57,474 nucleotides of DNA. It comes from JAAYCB01 sp012744395. GTDB lineage: Bacteria; Planctomycetota; Planctomycetia; Pirellulales; Thermoguttaceae. The notes beneath the pieces are model-generated. The model was not told the origin of the DNA. It saw only the letters and a program-made list of their open reading frames with translations, and did no database searches. Numbering within the stretch: the first letter of the stretch is position 1; each line of letters starts with the position of its first letter. The stretch lies in the NCBI GenBank assembly GCA_028703175.1, contig JAQVNJ010000024.1, forward strand, positions 1-57,474, read 5' to 3'. Below are positions 34,557-43,634 of the stretch, one piece after another. The position numbers and the translations under genes were made by a program.

Positions 34557-35648
34557 TCAAGTCCACCAGCGCTGGCGCGCCTGCCGGATGAGCTCGAAGA
34601 CCCGGCCATCGTCGCAATCCGTGGTTCGTCCGGTAAGGCCGTCGATCCAGCGCTGTGGCAGCGCTTTGCGGCCGTGGATTGCCCCGGCGGCGGCCCCCAC
34701 GATGGCCGCGACCGTGTCGTTGTCGCGGGTGTCGTTGACCGCGCGGACGATCGCCTCTTGCGGATCGTGGCCGTGGCGCATGAGGATGTAGAGCACGCAT
34801 GGAACGGTTTCCAGCAGAAACGCGCCGGAATACCAGTAGTCACAGGCCTCGACGGTCGGCTTGCCCGTGCGAAAGGCTTCGCGGACCTCTGAATCGACGA
34901 AACCGTGGATGGAACCCTCGAAATCGGGGTAGTTTGGGTTGCGGGCGAGATAGCGAGTGTCGCCCTCCAGGTCTCGGGCCACGCCGAGATAGCGGTCGAG
35001 CCACCAGAGCGGTTCGGGCGTCGATTCGGCCGCGAGCAAGTCCCAGAGAATCTGGACAAAGGCCAGGCATGCGGCGATGGACCCGGCGTCGTTGTGGGTC
35101 ATCATCGCACAGAGGGCCGCATCGACCCACAGTCCGGCGTCCGCGCTGCGCAGATGCGGGACGATGATCGGCGCAATCCGCATCAAGGCCCCATTGCCGG
35201 CGGACTTGGGACCGCACTCGTACCAGGGGATTCCCTGGGCGTGATTCCGCAGGAAGCCGCGGACCGTGCCCCCGAGTCCAAAAATCCGCCCGCTCGATGC
35301 GAACTTCCTGGCCACGTTTTCCCCGACGAAGCCTCCATCTTCCAGCATCTGGTCAAGCAGCCAGAACGACAACTGCGTGTCGTCGGTTGGAAAGCCGATC
35401 GGCCTCTTGCAGTATTTGTTGGGCAGGTAGTCGCGGATTTCCCCATGCAGCGTGCGGCGTTCGGAGGGCGTCATGCCCTCCGAGGTCGCTCCCAGGGCAT
35501 CGCCGATGGCAAGGCCGAGCAACATGCCCTCGACCTTGTCGAAATCCACCTTCGCGGAAAGAGACGCGGGCGGTTGATCGAAGAGGCTGGCTCGCTTGAC
35601 GTTGATCTTGCTCTCGGCGAAGAGGCGATCGAGCAACTGTCGGTTCAT
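34557..35648 (-). CDS. ADP-ribosylglycohydrolase family protein
   Basis: The 363-aa protein has the DraG/ARH all-helical fold with its di-metal ligands: GLAIGDALGATSEG at the start of the domain (near residue 50), FPTDDTQLSFWLLDQML (TDDT), MTHNDAGSIAACLAFVQ and the late VNDTRDNDTVAAIVGAAAG with DND. It should remove ADP-ribose from a protein, nucleic acid or small molecule. The ATG at 35648 has GGAGGA upstream. The secreted nuclease gene ends 20 bases before it on the same strand, so the two are probably co-transcribed. The target is unknown; ARH genes also occur as antitoxin-like or housekeeping functions. Confidence 0.88.
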   Translation of the reverse strand: MNRQLLDRLFAESKINVKRASLFDQPPASLSAKVDFDKVEGMLLGLAIGDALGATSEGMTPSERRTLHGEIRDYLPNKYCKRPIGFPTDDTQLSFWLLDQMLEDGGFVGENVARKFASSGRIFGLGGTVRGFLRNHAQGIPWYECGPKSAGNGALMRIAPIIVPHLRSADAGLWVDAALCAMMTHNDAGSIAACLAFVQILWDLLAAESTPEPLWWLDRYLGVARDLEGDTRYLARNPNYPDFEGSIHGFVDSEVREAFRTGKPTVEACDYWYSGAFLLETVPCVLYILMRHGHDPQEAIVRAVNDTRDNDTVAAIVGAAAGAIHGRKALPQRWIDGLTGRTTDCDDGRVFELIRQARQRWWT

Positions 35649-35668
35649 GGCGAATCCTCCCCGGCGCG

Positions 35669-36550
35669 TCATCCTCCGCACCGCTTGCACGGCCTTCCCT
35701 CGTTCTCTCCGCAGGGGCGGCCTCGGCTTTTCCTGTAGTAGCGGCAGGTGCTGTTGTGCCGCACTCCACTGCTCTCGGTCAGCCAGCATGGGCCGCCGAG
35801 GGCGTCCGGCGGTTCCGCCGGCGCGTTGGCTTTCTGGGCCGTCTCGGCCTCGAACATGCGCGAATAGTCTTCCGACCGCTGCTTGCGCGCCGGCGGGGCA
35901 GCCACGGCCGGCTTGACCGCAGATACGGTACGGGGACGCCCCGCGGCCTGTTCGCGCCAAGTCCAGGGTGCGATCGGGTTCTTTTCCGCCCAGAGACCGC
36001 GCGCGGCGGTTCGCGCGTCTTGCTGGGCCGCGGCCAACACACTGGACGGGTGCGCCCGCTCGTCGTGCCAGGCGATTCCTTCCCGGACGAGGGCCGTGTT
36101 GACACACCCTTCGTAATAGACGATCCCGAGAATCGCACGATTCGCCGCGACCCCAACAACGAGGACGTCAACCTCCTTCTGGAACAGCCGCAGCGACAAG
36201 ACCTGCGCGGCGGCATTGCCAAACGGCTGCCCCTTCTCCGGTGCGTCGATGCCCGCCAGTCTGACCACGCGCGTGACCGTGCCCGCGGCAAGATGAAGCG
36301 TGTCGCCGTCGACAATCGCTGCCACGCGGCCCCGGACCACCTGCCGGACGGGCTCGACCGGCACCTCCTTGGCCAGCTGACGATTGGGAGTCTGAGCTGC
36401 AATGTTCTGCGCCGTCGCCAGGAGAAGGGCACAGACCCCTGCGAGCCGCGCCCCGTCTGCAACGACTCCGCCCGGCGCGCCGAACGCCAACCGGGCGTTC
36501 CGGCTACGCCGCGCCCGAGACCGGTAGAAAAATGCGATGTTCCGATTCAT
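35669..36550 (-). CDS. Membrane-anchored or secreted SNase-like nuclease with cysteine tail
   Basis: About 293 aa. After a basic start, LAGVCALLLATAQNIAAQ forms a signal or anchor helix. The staphylococcal-nuclease domain follows: VAAIVDGDTLHL (Ca-binding Asp), RLAGIDAPEKGQPFG (catalytic Arg and Glu) and ALVREGIAWH. The C-terminal ~35 residues read SSGVRHNSTCRYY, GRPCGENEG and CKRCGG, a conserved four-cysteine tail that I associate with planctomycete nucleases and that may bind zinc. The frame extends to 36613, but a possible promoter -10 lies at 36604-36609, so I start at the ATG at 36550. It precedes the ADP-ribosylglycohydrolase gene by 20 bases. Confidence 0.75.
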   Translation of the reverse strand: MNRNIAFFYRSRARRSRNARLAFGAPGGVVADGARLAGVCALLLATAQNIAAQTPNRQLAKEVPVEPVRQVVRGRVAAIVDGDTLHLAAGTVTRVVRLAGIDAPEKGQPFGNAAAQVLSLRLFQKEVDVLVVGVAANRAILGIVYYEGCVNTALVREGIAWHDERAHPSSVLAAAQQDARTAARGLWAEKNPIAPWTWREQAAGRPRTVSAVKPAVAAPPARKQRSEDYSRMFEAETAQKANAPAEPPDALGGPCWLTESSGVRHNSTCRYYRKSRGRPCGENEGRPCKRCGG

Positions 36551-36603
36551 TGGCGGACACCATCCGGCAAATGGAACAATGTTCTGGAAGGCCGTTGCCA
36601 GGA

Positions 36604-36632
36604 TGTTAAACAAGTTTTCATGGCGCTACAAG
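36604..36632 (-). promoter_or_regulatory. Possible promoter for the nuclease/ADP-ribosylglycohydrolase pair
   Basis: On the minus strand TTGTAG (36627-36632), 17 bases, TAACAT (36604-36609). Both boxes are moderate matches, in the most AT-rich part of this gap. Confidence 0.35.
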
Positions 36633-36699
36633 CAGGTAACTATTTTTTTAAGGGTGAAAATGCGGCCATATTGCAGCGCCTGCTTCCAGCCATGGGCGT

Positions 36700-37001
36700 A
36701 GATCGCAGACCATCGGGGCCACTCTGCGGGCCTGGAGACCCGAACTACGGGCGTATTGGCGGGCCTGGAGACCCGCACTACGGGGCGTAGAGTGGTGCCG
36801 AGCGGACCCGCCCGCAGGGGCCTGAATCGCCGCAACCCGCGTCGGCCGCCGGAGGACTCCACACGGCCAACACGGCAGCGCCGCCCCACCGATCGCAGAC
36901 CATCGGGGCAACTCTGCGGGCCTGGAGACCCGCGCTACGGGGTCTACTGGCGGGCCTGGAGACCCGCGCTACGGGGTGTCGGGTGGTGCAGAGCGGACCG
37001 G
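36700..37001. repeat. Composite dispersed intergenic element, double copy
   Basis: Two direct copies of a unit of about 108 bases (from 36700 and from 36890). Each contains GATCGCAGACCATCGGGG, two copies of GGGCCTGGAGACCCG followed by CTACGGGG-type sequence, and a closing GTGGTGCxGAGCGGACC. Between the units lies CACGGCAGCGCCGCCCCACC. The same modules recur inverted at 43635-43793. The element abuts the stop codon of the acyl-CoA synthetase gene. Open frames across it are artefacts. Confidence 0.75.
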
Positions 37002-39689
37002 TCAGACGAGGTCTTTCGAGACGATCACCACGTCTTCTTCCTGGCCCTCGTTCAAATCGAAACCGCGGTTGCGAAACGTGGCGATCATCCGGGCATTGTC
37101 CTTGGACGTCTCGGCCACGACCCGCTTGACGCCCCAGCGTCTGGCAACCTCTTCGCAATAATCCGTTACCAGGCCGCCCAGCCCGTGCCCATGCCAGCGA
37201 TCGACGACGATCACGGCATACTCAGCCGTATGGTGGTTCATGTCGGCCACCAGGCGGCCGACGGAGATCAGCTTCCGCTCGCCGTCCTCTTCGACCTCCG
37301 CGACAATGCCGATCTCGCGGTCGTAGTCGACAAAACAGTATCGCGCGGCCATCTCATGGGTTGTCTCTTTGAAGAGATAGCTGAACCGGAACCAGATCGA
37401 CTGCGTCGAGCAGCTCGCCAACAGGTCGTGCCACATCGGCTCGTCCTCCGGCTTGATCGGCCGGAGAATCACCGCCGTGCCGTCGCGGAGCGTCCTGCTG
37501 GTGACAAATTCCTCCGGGTAGGGCCGGATGGCCAGGTGGGCGTAGGGCCTGACGGCGTGGACGACGGCGTTGCGGTCGATGACCACGCGGGCATCCAGCG
37601 CGACCACGTCTTCGGGCGTGACCAGAAGCGGGTTGACGTCAAGCTCCTGGATTTGGGGATAGTCGGCGACCAGGTAGGAAAACCGCATGATCACCTCGAT
37701 CAACCGGTCGATGGCGGCCCCCGGCTTGCCGCGATAGCCTTGCAGGAGCGGCCACGACTTGAGCGATTCGAGCATCCGGCGGGTGAGCGACTCGTTCAGC
37801 GGCGGCAGGGCCAGGGCGCGGTCGCGGAACACCTCGGCCGCCACGCCCCCCATGCCGACCATGATCACCGAGCCGAAGATCGGATCGCGCTTCGTGCCCA
37901 GGATCAGCTCGAAGCTGTTGGGGTAGCTGACCATTTTCTGCACCGTGACGCCGATGATCTCCGCGTCGGGGCGTTTTTCCGCCGCCTCGGCGACCATCTT
38001 GGCGAAGGTCGCGCGGACCGCCTGCTCGTTGCTGATGTTCAATCGCACGCCGCCCACGTCCGTCTTGTGGGTGATCTGGGGCGAATGGATTTTCAGGACC
38101 ACCGGGTAGCCCTCGCTGTTGGCGACCTCGACCGCCTCGTCGGCGTTCCGCGCCAAGTAGGGCTTGGTGACGGAGATTTCGTAGGCTTCGAGAAACGACT
38201 TGGAGACGTTCTCCGAGAGGATCTCGTTTCCCTCGGTAAGGATCGTGTTGAACACGTTCCGCAGCCGCTTGCGATCGAGCGTGAAGGCGACCGGCAGATC
38301 GCGGGGCGTTTCATGGAGCACTTCCAGATTGCGGGCGTAGGAGACGAGGTGCATGAACGCGCGGATCGCTTTTTCGGGCGCCGTGTACGAGGGGATTCCC
38401 GCCTCGTTGAGCCGTTGCAGCCCCTCGCTGACCATCCGGCCGCCCATCCAGGCCGCCAGAATCGGTTTGTGGGCCTTGGCCGCGACATTGCCGACCGCCC
38501 GGGCCGTGGCCGCCGGGTCGGTCATCGCCTGCGGCGTGAGAATCACCAGCACGGCGTCGACCCCGTCGTCCTTGATGACGATCTCCAGGGCCTGGGCAAA
38601 TCGATCGGCCGGCGCGTCGCCGAGCACGTCGACCGGGTTGCCGTGCGACCAGAAGGGCGGCAGGCACTCGTTGAGCTTGTTGATCGTCTCTTCCGAGATC
38701 GTGGCCAGCTTGCCGTCGAGGGCGATCAAGGCGTCGGTGGTCATCACGCCCGGCCCGCCGGCATTGGTGATGATCGCCAGGCGGTCGCCCTTGGGCGGCT
38801 GCTGCCTGGCGAGAAGCTCGGCGCAGTCGAACATGTCGTCGACTTCGAAGATCCGCACGATTCCGGCGCGCTGAAACGCGGCTTCGTAAACGGCGTCGAC
38901 GCCGGCCATCGCCCCGGTATGCGAGGCGGCCGCCTGGGCCGATTCCATGAAGCGGCCCGCCTTGTAGGCAATGATCGGCTTCGTCCGCGCGAATGCCCGC
39001 GTTGCCGACATGAACTCGCGGGCATGCGCCAGCGACTCGATGTAGAGGATGATCGAACGGGTCTCCGTGGCCGAACCGAAGTAGTCGATCAGATCGGCCA
39101 TGCTCACGTCGAGCATGTTGCCCACGGAGACGAAGTAGGAGAAACCGATCCCTTCATCGATCGCCCAATCAAGCACCGAGGTGCAGAGCGCGCCCGACTG
39201 CGAAATGAAAGCGATATGCCCTTTCTGCGGCGTTGAGGCGGCAAAGCTCGCGTTCAAGGAGATGCCCGGCACAATGATCCCCAGGCAATTCGGCCCCAGG
39301 ATCCGCATGCCGTCGAATCTCGCCTTTTCGGCCAGCACCTGTTCCTCCAACTTGCGCCCCTCGGTTCCGATCTCGCGGAAACCGGCCGAAATGATCACGA
39401 TTCCCCGCGTGCCCGCCTCGCCGAGAGCCCCCACCAGGCCGGGAACCGTCGGCGACGGCGTGCAGATCACCGCCAGGTCCGGCGGGTGGGGCAGACTGGC
39501 GATGTCCTGGTAGGCCTGGATGCCCTGCACCGATTCGCGCTTCGGATTGACCGGATAGACCACGCCGCGGAAACCGGAACCGATCAGGTTGCGGAGTACG
39601 GTGTAGCCGACGCTCGTCGGGGTGTCGCTGGCCCCGATCACGGCGACGCGGTGGGGATCGAAGATTTTATGAAGATTCTGGATGCTCAC
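37002..39689 (-). CDS. Pat-type acetyltransferase: NDP-forming acyl-CoA synthetase fused to GNAT domain
   Basis: An 895-aa protein. Domain order: CoA-binding Rossmann domain (1-135, FDPHRVAVIGAS, VYPVNPKRESVQG); succinyl-CoA-synthetase-like domains (about 150-460) with SQSGALCTSVLDWA and H257 in AASHTGAMAG, the position phosphorylated in ADP-forming acetyl-CoA synthetases; an ATP-grasp domain (about 470-715; VLKIHSPQITHKTDVGGV); and a C-terminal GNAT domain (about 730-895) with VVDRWHGHGLGGLVTD as the acetyl-CoA loop. This is the Pat/YfiQ layout, which acetylates lysines on enzymes such as acetyl-CoA synthetase. With H257 retained, an active ligase is also possible. A strong promoter sits 150 bases upstream. 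Confidence 0.85.
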   Translation of the reverse strand: MSIQNLHKIFDPHRVAVIGASDTPTSVGYTVLRNLIGSGFRGVVYPVNPKRESVQGIQAYQDIASLPHPPDLAVICTPSPTVPGLVGALGEAGTRGIVIISAGFREIGTEGRKLEEQVLAEKARFDGMRILGPNCLGIIVPGISLNASFAASTPQKGHIAFISQSGALCTSVLDWAIDEGIGFSYFVSVGNMLDVSMADLIDYFGSATETRSIILYIESLAHAREFMSATRAFARTKPIIAYKAGRFMESAQAAASHTGAMAGVDAVYEAAFQRAGIVRIFEVDDMFDCAELLARQQPPKGDRLAIITNAGGPGVMTTDALIALDGKLATISEETINKLNECLPPFWSHGNPVDVLGDAPADRFAQALEIVIKDDGVDAVLVILTPQAMTDPAATARAVGNVAAKAHKPILAAWMGGRMVSEGLQRLNEAGIPSYTAPEKAIRAFMHLVSYARNLEVLHETPRDLPVAFTLDRKRLRNVFNTILTEGNEILSENVSKSFLEAYEISVTKPYLARNADEAVEVANSEGYPVVLKIHSPQITHKTDVGGVRLNISNEQAVRATFAKMVAEAAEKRPDAEIIGVTVQKMVSYPNSFELILGTKRDPIFGSVIMVGMGGVAAEVFRDRALALPPLNESLTRRMLESLKSWPLLQGYRGKPGAAIDRLIEVIMRFSYLVADYPQIQELDVNPLLVTPEDVVALDARVVIDRNAVVHAVRPYAHLAIRPYPEEFVTSRTLRDGTAVILRPIKPEDEPMWHDLLASCSTQSIWFRFSYLFKETTHEMAARYCFVDYDREIGIVAEVEEDGERKLISVGRLVADMNHHTAEYAVIVVDRWHGHGLGGLVTDYCEEVARRWGVKRVVAETSKDNARMIATFRNRGFDLNEGQEEDVVIVSKDLV

Positions 39690-39836
39690 GGCCTGCTCCT
39701 GTCAACCAATCACTGCCCGAGTCGGTGCACGGCTGACCCACTTGCCGACAAAGATGCGAGAAATGGCCCTGCTCAGTAGTTGTCGGCGCAATTTGCGGAA
39801 GCGCTAAGGTTTATGTTGTTATGTAGGATGGCGGAA

Positions 39837-39864
39837 ATTATACGCGGCACGACGCCGGTGACAA
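39837..39864 (-). promoter_or_regulatory. Strong sigma-70-type promoter upstream of the Pat-type gene
   Basis: On the minus strand TTGTCA (39859-39864), 16 bases, TATAAT (39837-39842): five of six and six of six consensus matches. The predicted start near 39830 gives a leader of about 140 bases before the ATG at 39689. The remainder of the gap 39690-40099 holds no gene that I can support. Confidence 0.7.
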
Positions 39865-40099
39865 TCGCGCATTTTAGGCAGATTGCGCGCTCTGCGACAA
39901 CTATCCGGCACAGCCTACCACATCCCCTTGCGAGTGGATAGAGCCCCCCTGGCAATCCGCATTTGCGGTCGTCGTGCGGAGCGAGCCAATCGGAAGCGGG
40001 TTCTGGCGACGAGGCGCAGCCGCGTGCTGGTGGCCCGGCGGTTGTCTCAGGGTCAGTGCGAGCGCTTTCCTGATCGAAAGCGGTTCGGGCCTGGCTTGC

Positions 40100-40990
40100 T
40101 CAGACGTGATCGTCCGCTTGGACCCGCCCGCCGGGTGCGAGGTAGGCGGCCAAGGCCGTCCGCCAGTCCGGCATGGGAAACCGCCCCGGCGTCTGATCAT
40201 ATTTCCGCGTGGCCAACACGCTGAATCTGGGCCGCGCCGCCGCACTTGGATAATCGCCGCAGAGGACCGGCGCCACCACGGCCTGCCTGCCGGCCAATCG
40301 CAGGATTTCGACGGCCATCTCGTGCCAGGTGGCGGCACCCGCATTGACGACATGATAAGTGCCGGTCGCCCCGGCGCGGAGGAGCGACTCGATCGCCCTG
40401 GCGAGGTCGCACGTGTAGGTAGGCGATGCGAACCGGTCCGAGACGACCCGGATCGGCTTGCCGCCCTCGGCCAGCCGGAGAATCGTCTCCACGAAGCTGC
40501 CCCGCGAGGCAGGACCGGCGGGGCCGAACAGCCCGGCTGTCCGCACGATCAGGTGGTTTGACAATTCGGCGGCAACCCGTTCGGCTTCGAGCTTCGACCG
40601 GCCGTACGTGCTGAGCGGATTGGGCTCGTCGCTCTCCAGATAGGCCGATCTCTTGCGGCCGTCGAACACGTAGTCGGTGCTGATCTGCACCAGGGCCGCG
40701 CCGGCCTGGCGGCACGCTTCCACGAGGCGTTCGACGCCCCGGAGATTCACCTCCCAGCAGAGGTCCGGCTCGCTCTCCGCCCGGTCCACGTGGGTGTAGG
40801 CCGCCGTGTTGATCACCAGCCGGGGGCGGCACCGGGAGACAACCCGACGCACCGACTCGCGATCCGTGAGATCCAACTCGGGCAGGTCCGCGGCGGTCGC
40901 CCGGGCGCCGAAAAGGCGGCGGATTTCGCTCCCCAAACGGCCCCCCGAGCCGGTAACGAGGATGCGATCGCTGATCCACGGTGCGGTCAT
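40100..40990 (-). CDS. rfbD: dTDP-4-dehydrorhamnose reductase
   Basis: The 296-aa short-chain reductase performs the last step of dTDP-L-rhamnose synthesis. It has the N-terminal NAD(P)H loop LVTGSGGRLGSEIRRLFG, the YTHVDRAESEPDLCWEVN segment, ISTDYVFDGRK and the YGRSKLEAE catalytic Tyr-Lys pair. The NAAYTHVD and STDYVFDG blocks are typical of RmlD. It is the last gene of the minus-strand rfbB-A-C-D operon; its ATG overlaps the stop of the epimerase gene by four bases, indicating coupling. Confidence 0.92.
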   Translation of the reverse strand: MTAPWISDRILVTGSGGRLGSEIRRLFGARATAADLPELDLTDRESVRRVVSRCRPRLVINTAAYTHVDRAESEPDLCWEVNLRGVERLVEACRQAGAALVQISTDYVFDGRKRSAYLESDEPNPLSTYGRSKLEAERVAAELSNHLIVRTAGLFGPAGPASRGSFVETILRLAEGGKPIRVVSDRFASPTYTCDLARAIESLLRAGATGTYHVVNAGAATWHEMAVEILRLAGRQAVVAPVLCGDYPSAAARPRFSVLATRKYDQTPGRFPMPDWRTALAAYLAPGGRVQADDHV

Positions 40991-41511
40991 CTGGAGTCTG
41001 GGCGGTTGTTGAAGTCCAGCCGAAATGGGCTGTCTGCTCGTTCTTCGTGGCGGATTTCGTCGACCGGCTCGCTTCGCCCGCAGCCGGCATACAACCGGTT
41101 GGGAGCATTGACCACCAGTGCCGGCTCATCACCCGTGTTGCGGTATCCATGCACGACCCCCGGCGGAATCGCCACAAGCATCGGGTTGGAGCGGCCAATC
41201 CTCAGCGTCGTGCGATTCCCTCGGGTCGGGGAAGCGGCGCGCGTGTCCCAGGCGGTCAGCTCCAAGTCGCCAGGGCCAAAACAGGCGAACAGATCGGTCT
41301 GATCGCGATGCTCATGCGGCCCGCGAGACGCCCCGGGAAGCGTCTGGCTGATGTACGCCATGACCGGCGCCAGCGCCGGCGGCAGTTCGTCGCAGCGAAA
41401 CAACTCGATCAGCCAGCCGCGGGCGTCTTCGTGCCTGGTTAGTGGGCGGGTAATCAAACCTTCGATCGGGCCTTCGTGAAAAACCATTACTCGTTCCCAG
41501 TCTGAGGTCAC
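40987..41511 (-). CDS. rfbC: dTDP-4-dehydrorhamnose 3,5-epimerase-like cupin
   Basis: A 174-aa cupin in the position of RmlC. It keeps IEGLITRPLTRHEDARGWLI at the start, a His-containing SRGPHEHRDQTDLFACFGPG (in place of the standard RGLHYQ), DLELTAWDTR, and LVAIPPGVVHGYRNTG. The departure at GLHYQ suggests membership of the shorter WxcM/FdtA-like or variant RmlC branch, but its place in the operon supports 3,5-epimerisation. It begins at a GTG overlapping the rfbA stop (GTGA). Assignment of the symbol rests mainly on context. Confidence 0.75.
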   Translation of the reverse strand: MTSDWERVMVFHEGPIEGLITRPLTRHEDARGWLIELFRCDELPPALAPVMAYISQTLPGASRGPHEHRDQTDLFACFGPGDLELTAWDTRAASPTRGNRTTLRIGRSNPMLVAIPPGVVHGYRNTGDEPALVVNAPNRLYAGCGRSEPVDEIRHEERADSPFRLDFNNRPDSR

Positions 41512-42434
41512 TTGCCTTGATCCGGCGGTCGGCCGAGCGGCCCATCCGGGCGGCGGAGCAGGCCCCGCAGATACTCGCCGTAGGTGTTCCGCTCGGCGTC
41601 GGCGAGCCGGCAGAACTGCTCGACCGAGATGAATCGCTTGTAGAGCGCAATCTCCTCCAGGCAGGCGATCTTCAGCCCCTGGCGAAGCTCGAGCGTCTCC
41701 ACGAAATTGGCGGCTTGCAGCAGCAGCTCGGGCGTCCCCGTGTCGAGCCAGGCGAACCCGCGACCGAATCGCTCGACGAAAAGCTGGCCCGCGTCCAGGT
41801 AGGCGCGATTCACGTCGGTGATCTCCAGTTCCCCGCGGGCCGAAGGCCGCAGGCGATCGGCGATCTCCACCACCCGGTTGTCGTAAAAATAAAGCCCCGT
41901 GACCGCCTCGTTCGACGCCGGTTCCTCCGGCTTCTCCACGATCGACGCCAGCCTCCCTCGGGCGTCGAACTCCACGACCCCGTAGCGCTCCGGATCCTTC
42001 ACCGGGTACGTGAAAATCGTTGCTCCCCGCGATCGGCCCAGCGCGCGGGACAGCATCGATTGCAGCCCCTGGCCATAGAAGATATTGTCGCCCAAGACGA
42101 GCGCCACCTGATCGCCGCCAACGAAATCGCGACCGATCAGGAATGCCTCCGCGATGCCCTTCGGCTCCGGCTGAATCGCATAGGTGATCGAGAGCCCCAA
42201 ATGGCCTCCGCCATCGAACAACCGCTTGAACAGATCGAGATGCGCAGGCGAGGAGATCAGCAGAATTTCGCGAATCCCGGCCAGCATCAGCATCGACAGC
42301 GGATAGTAGATCATCGGCTTGTCATAAATCGGCAGGAGCTGTTTGCTCAGGGCGCGGGTCATCGGATGCAGCCGCGTGCCTTCGCCGCCGGCGAGCAGAA
42401 TCCCCTTGCGGAAGCATGACTCGTCCCAACTCAT
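41508..42434 (-). CDS. rfbA: Glucose-1-phosphate thymidylyltransferase
   Basis: The 308-aa enzyme makes dTDP-glucose from dTTP and glucose-1-phosphate. It has the nucleotidyltransferase signature GILLAGGEGTRLHPMTRALSK, PIYDKPMIYYPLSMLMLAGI, LVLGDNIFYG, VEKPEEPASNEAVTGLYFYD and FAWLDTGTPELLLQA, all typical of RmlA. The start is uncertain: I use the ATG at 42434 (MSWDESCFRKGI), with AAGGGG upstream; a second ATG lies at 42452, six codons earlier. It is the second gene of the rhamnose operon, 23 bases after rfbB. Confidence 0.92.
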   Translation of the reverse strand: MSWDESCFRKGILLAGGEGTRLHPMTRALSKQLLPIYDKPMIYYPLSMLMLAGIREILLISSPAHLDLFKRLFDGGGHLGLSITYAIQPEPKGIAEAFLIGRDFVGGDQVALVLGDNIFYGQGLQSMLSRALGRSRGATIFTYPVKDPERYGVVEFDARGRLASIVEKPEEPASNEAVTGLYFYDNRVVEIADRLRPSARGELEITDVNRAYLDAGQLFVERFGRGFAWLDTGTPELLLQAANFVETLELRQGLKIACLEEIALYKRFISVEQFCRLADAERNTYGEYLRGLLRRPDGPLGRPPDQGK

Positions 42435-42457
42435 GGGAATCCCCTTGCCCATCGAGG

Positions 42458-43543
42458 TCACCCGGAAAGGTTCCGCCCCTGATCGCGGAGCCCCTGCCGC
42501 TGCCGGTATCGACCGCTTCGCACGCCGTCGACCCACTCGGCGTGTTCCATGTACCACTTCACGGTCCGCTCGATCCCCGTTTCAAAATCCTCGCGAGGCG
42601 TCCAGCCCAGCTCTCGGCGGATTTTCGCGGCATCGATCGCGTAGCGGCGGTCGTGGCCCGGCCGATCTCGGACAAACGCGATCAGCCGGCGGCAGGAGCC
42701 GCCGGCCGGCTGCGGCCGGAGCCGGTCCACCTGGCCGCAGATCGTCTCCACGACCTGGAGGTTCGTCCGCGGGCAATCGGCCCCGATATTGTAGGTTTCG
42801 CCGGGCCCTCCGCGCTCGAGCACGCAGCGGATCGCCCGGCAGTGGTCCTCGACGTGAATCCAGTCGCGGATGTTGCGCCCATCGCCGTAGACCGGCAGCG
42901 GCCGGCCTTCGAGGGCGTTGAGAATCGTCAGCGGAACGAGTTTTTCCGGAAACTGGCGCGGCCCGTAGTTGTTTGTGCAGCGGGTGACAATCACCGGCAG
43001 ACCGTAGGTGCGATGGTATGCTCGTGCGAAGTGATCGGCGGCCGCCTTCGACGCGGAATACGGGGAGTTTGGCGCGTAGGGGCTCGTCTCCGCGAACCGG
43101 CCTTCCGGCCCCAGGGAGCCGAAGACCTCGTCGGTCGAAATCTGGAGGAACCGAAACAGCGCCGCTCGCCCGGTCGACTCCCAATAACCCAGCGCCGCGT
43201 CGAGCAGCCGGAACGTGCCGACGACGTTCGTTTCCAGGAACGCGGCCGCCTCGTCGATCGAACGGTCGACGTGCGACTCGGCCGCGAAATGGACGATCGC
43301 CCGGGGACGGACTTCCGCCAACAGTCCCGAAACCAACCGGCGGTCGCAAATATCGCCGTGGACGAACCGGTAACGGCGGTCCGCGGCCAGGTCGGCGAGC
43401 GAGTCGAGATTGCCGGCGTAGGAGAGCTTGTCGAGGTTGACGATCGGCGAGGACTCTTCGGCGAGCCATTGCCGGACGAAGTTCGACCCGATGAATCCGG
43501 CGCCACCGGTGACGAGAATCGGCAATGCTCCAGGATCGGCCAT
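42458..43543 (-). CDS. rfbB: dTDP-glucose 4,6-dehydratase
   Basis: The 361-aa extended short-chain dehydrogenase converts dTDP-glucose to the 4-keto-6-deoxy sugar. Seen: LVTGGAGFIGSNFVRQWL (NAD loop), HFAAESHVDRSID, QISTDEVFGSLG with the Thr-Asp-Glu catalytic set, PNSPYSASKAAADH (YxxxK), and TRCTNNYGPRQFPEKLVPL. All are diagnostic for RmlB. It is the first gene of the minus-strand operon. A composite repeat occupies the upstream gap, and I saw no clear promoter. Confidence 0.95.
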   Translation of the reverse strand: MADPGALPILVTGGAGFIGSNFVRQWLAEESSPIVNLDKLSYAGNLDSLADLAADRRYRFVHGDICDRRLVSGLLAEVRPRAIVHFAAESHVDRSIDEAAAFLETNVVGTFRLLDAALGYWESTGRAALFRFLQISTDEVFGSLGPEGRFAETSPYAPNSPYSASKAAADHFARAYHRTYGLPVIVTRCTNNYGPRQFPEKLVPLTILNALEGRPLPVYGDGRNIRDWIHVEDHCRAIRCVLERGGPGETYNIGADCPRTNLQVVETICGQVDRLRPQPAGGSCRRLIAFVRDRPGHDRRYAIDAAKIRRELGWTPREDFETGIERTVKWYMEHAEWVDGVRSGRYRQRQGLRDQGRNLSG

Positions 43544-43634
43544 GAAAACCGGCTCGAGTGAGTTCGGATGGACGGGTTGCCGTGCACTGCGGCCCGCATG
43601 GGAGCAAGGTTACCGGCAGACAGCCGGCCTGTCG

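Noticed and set aside
36626..37158. Small proteins encoded across 36626-36889, 36648-36911 and 36778-37158
   Set aside because: They translate the composite repeat (recurring VSRPA and LQARR peptides) and run into the acyl-CoA synthetase gene; there is no independent coding signal.
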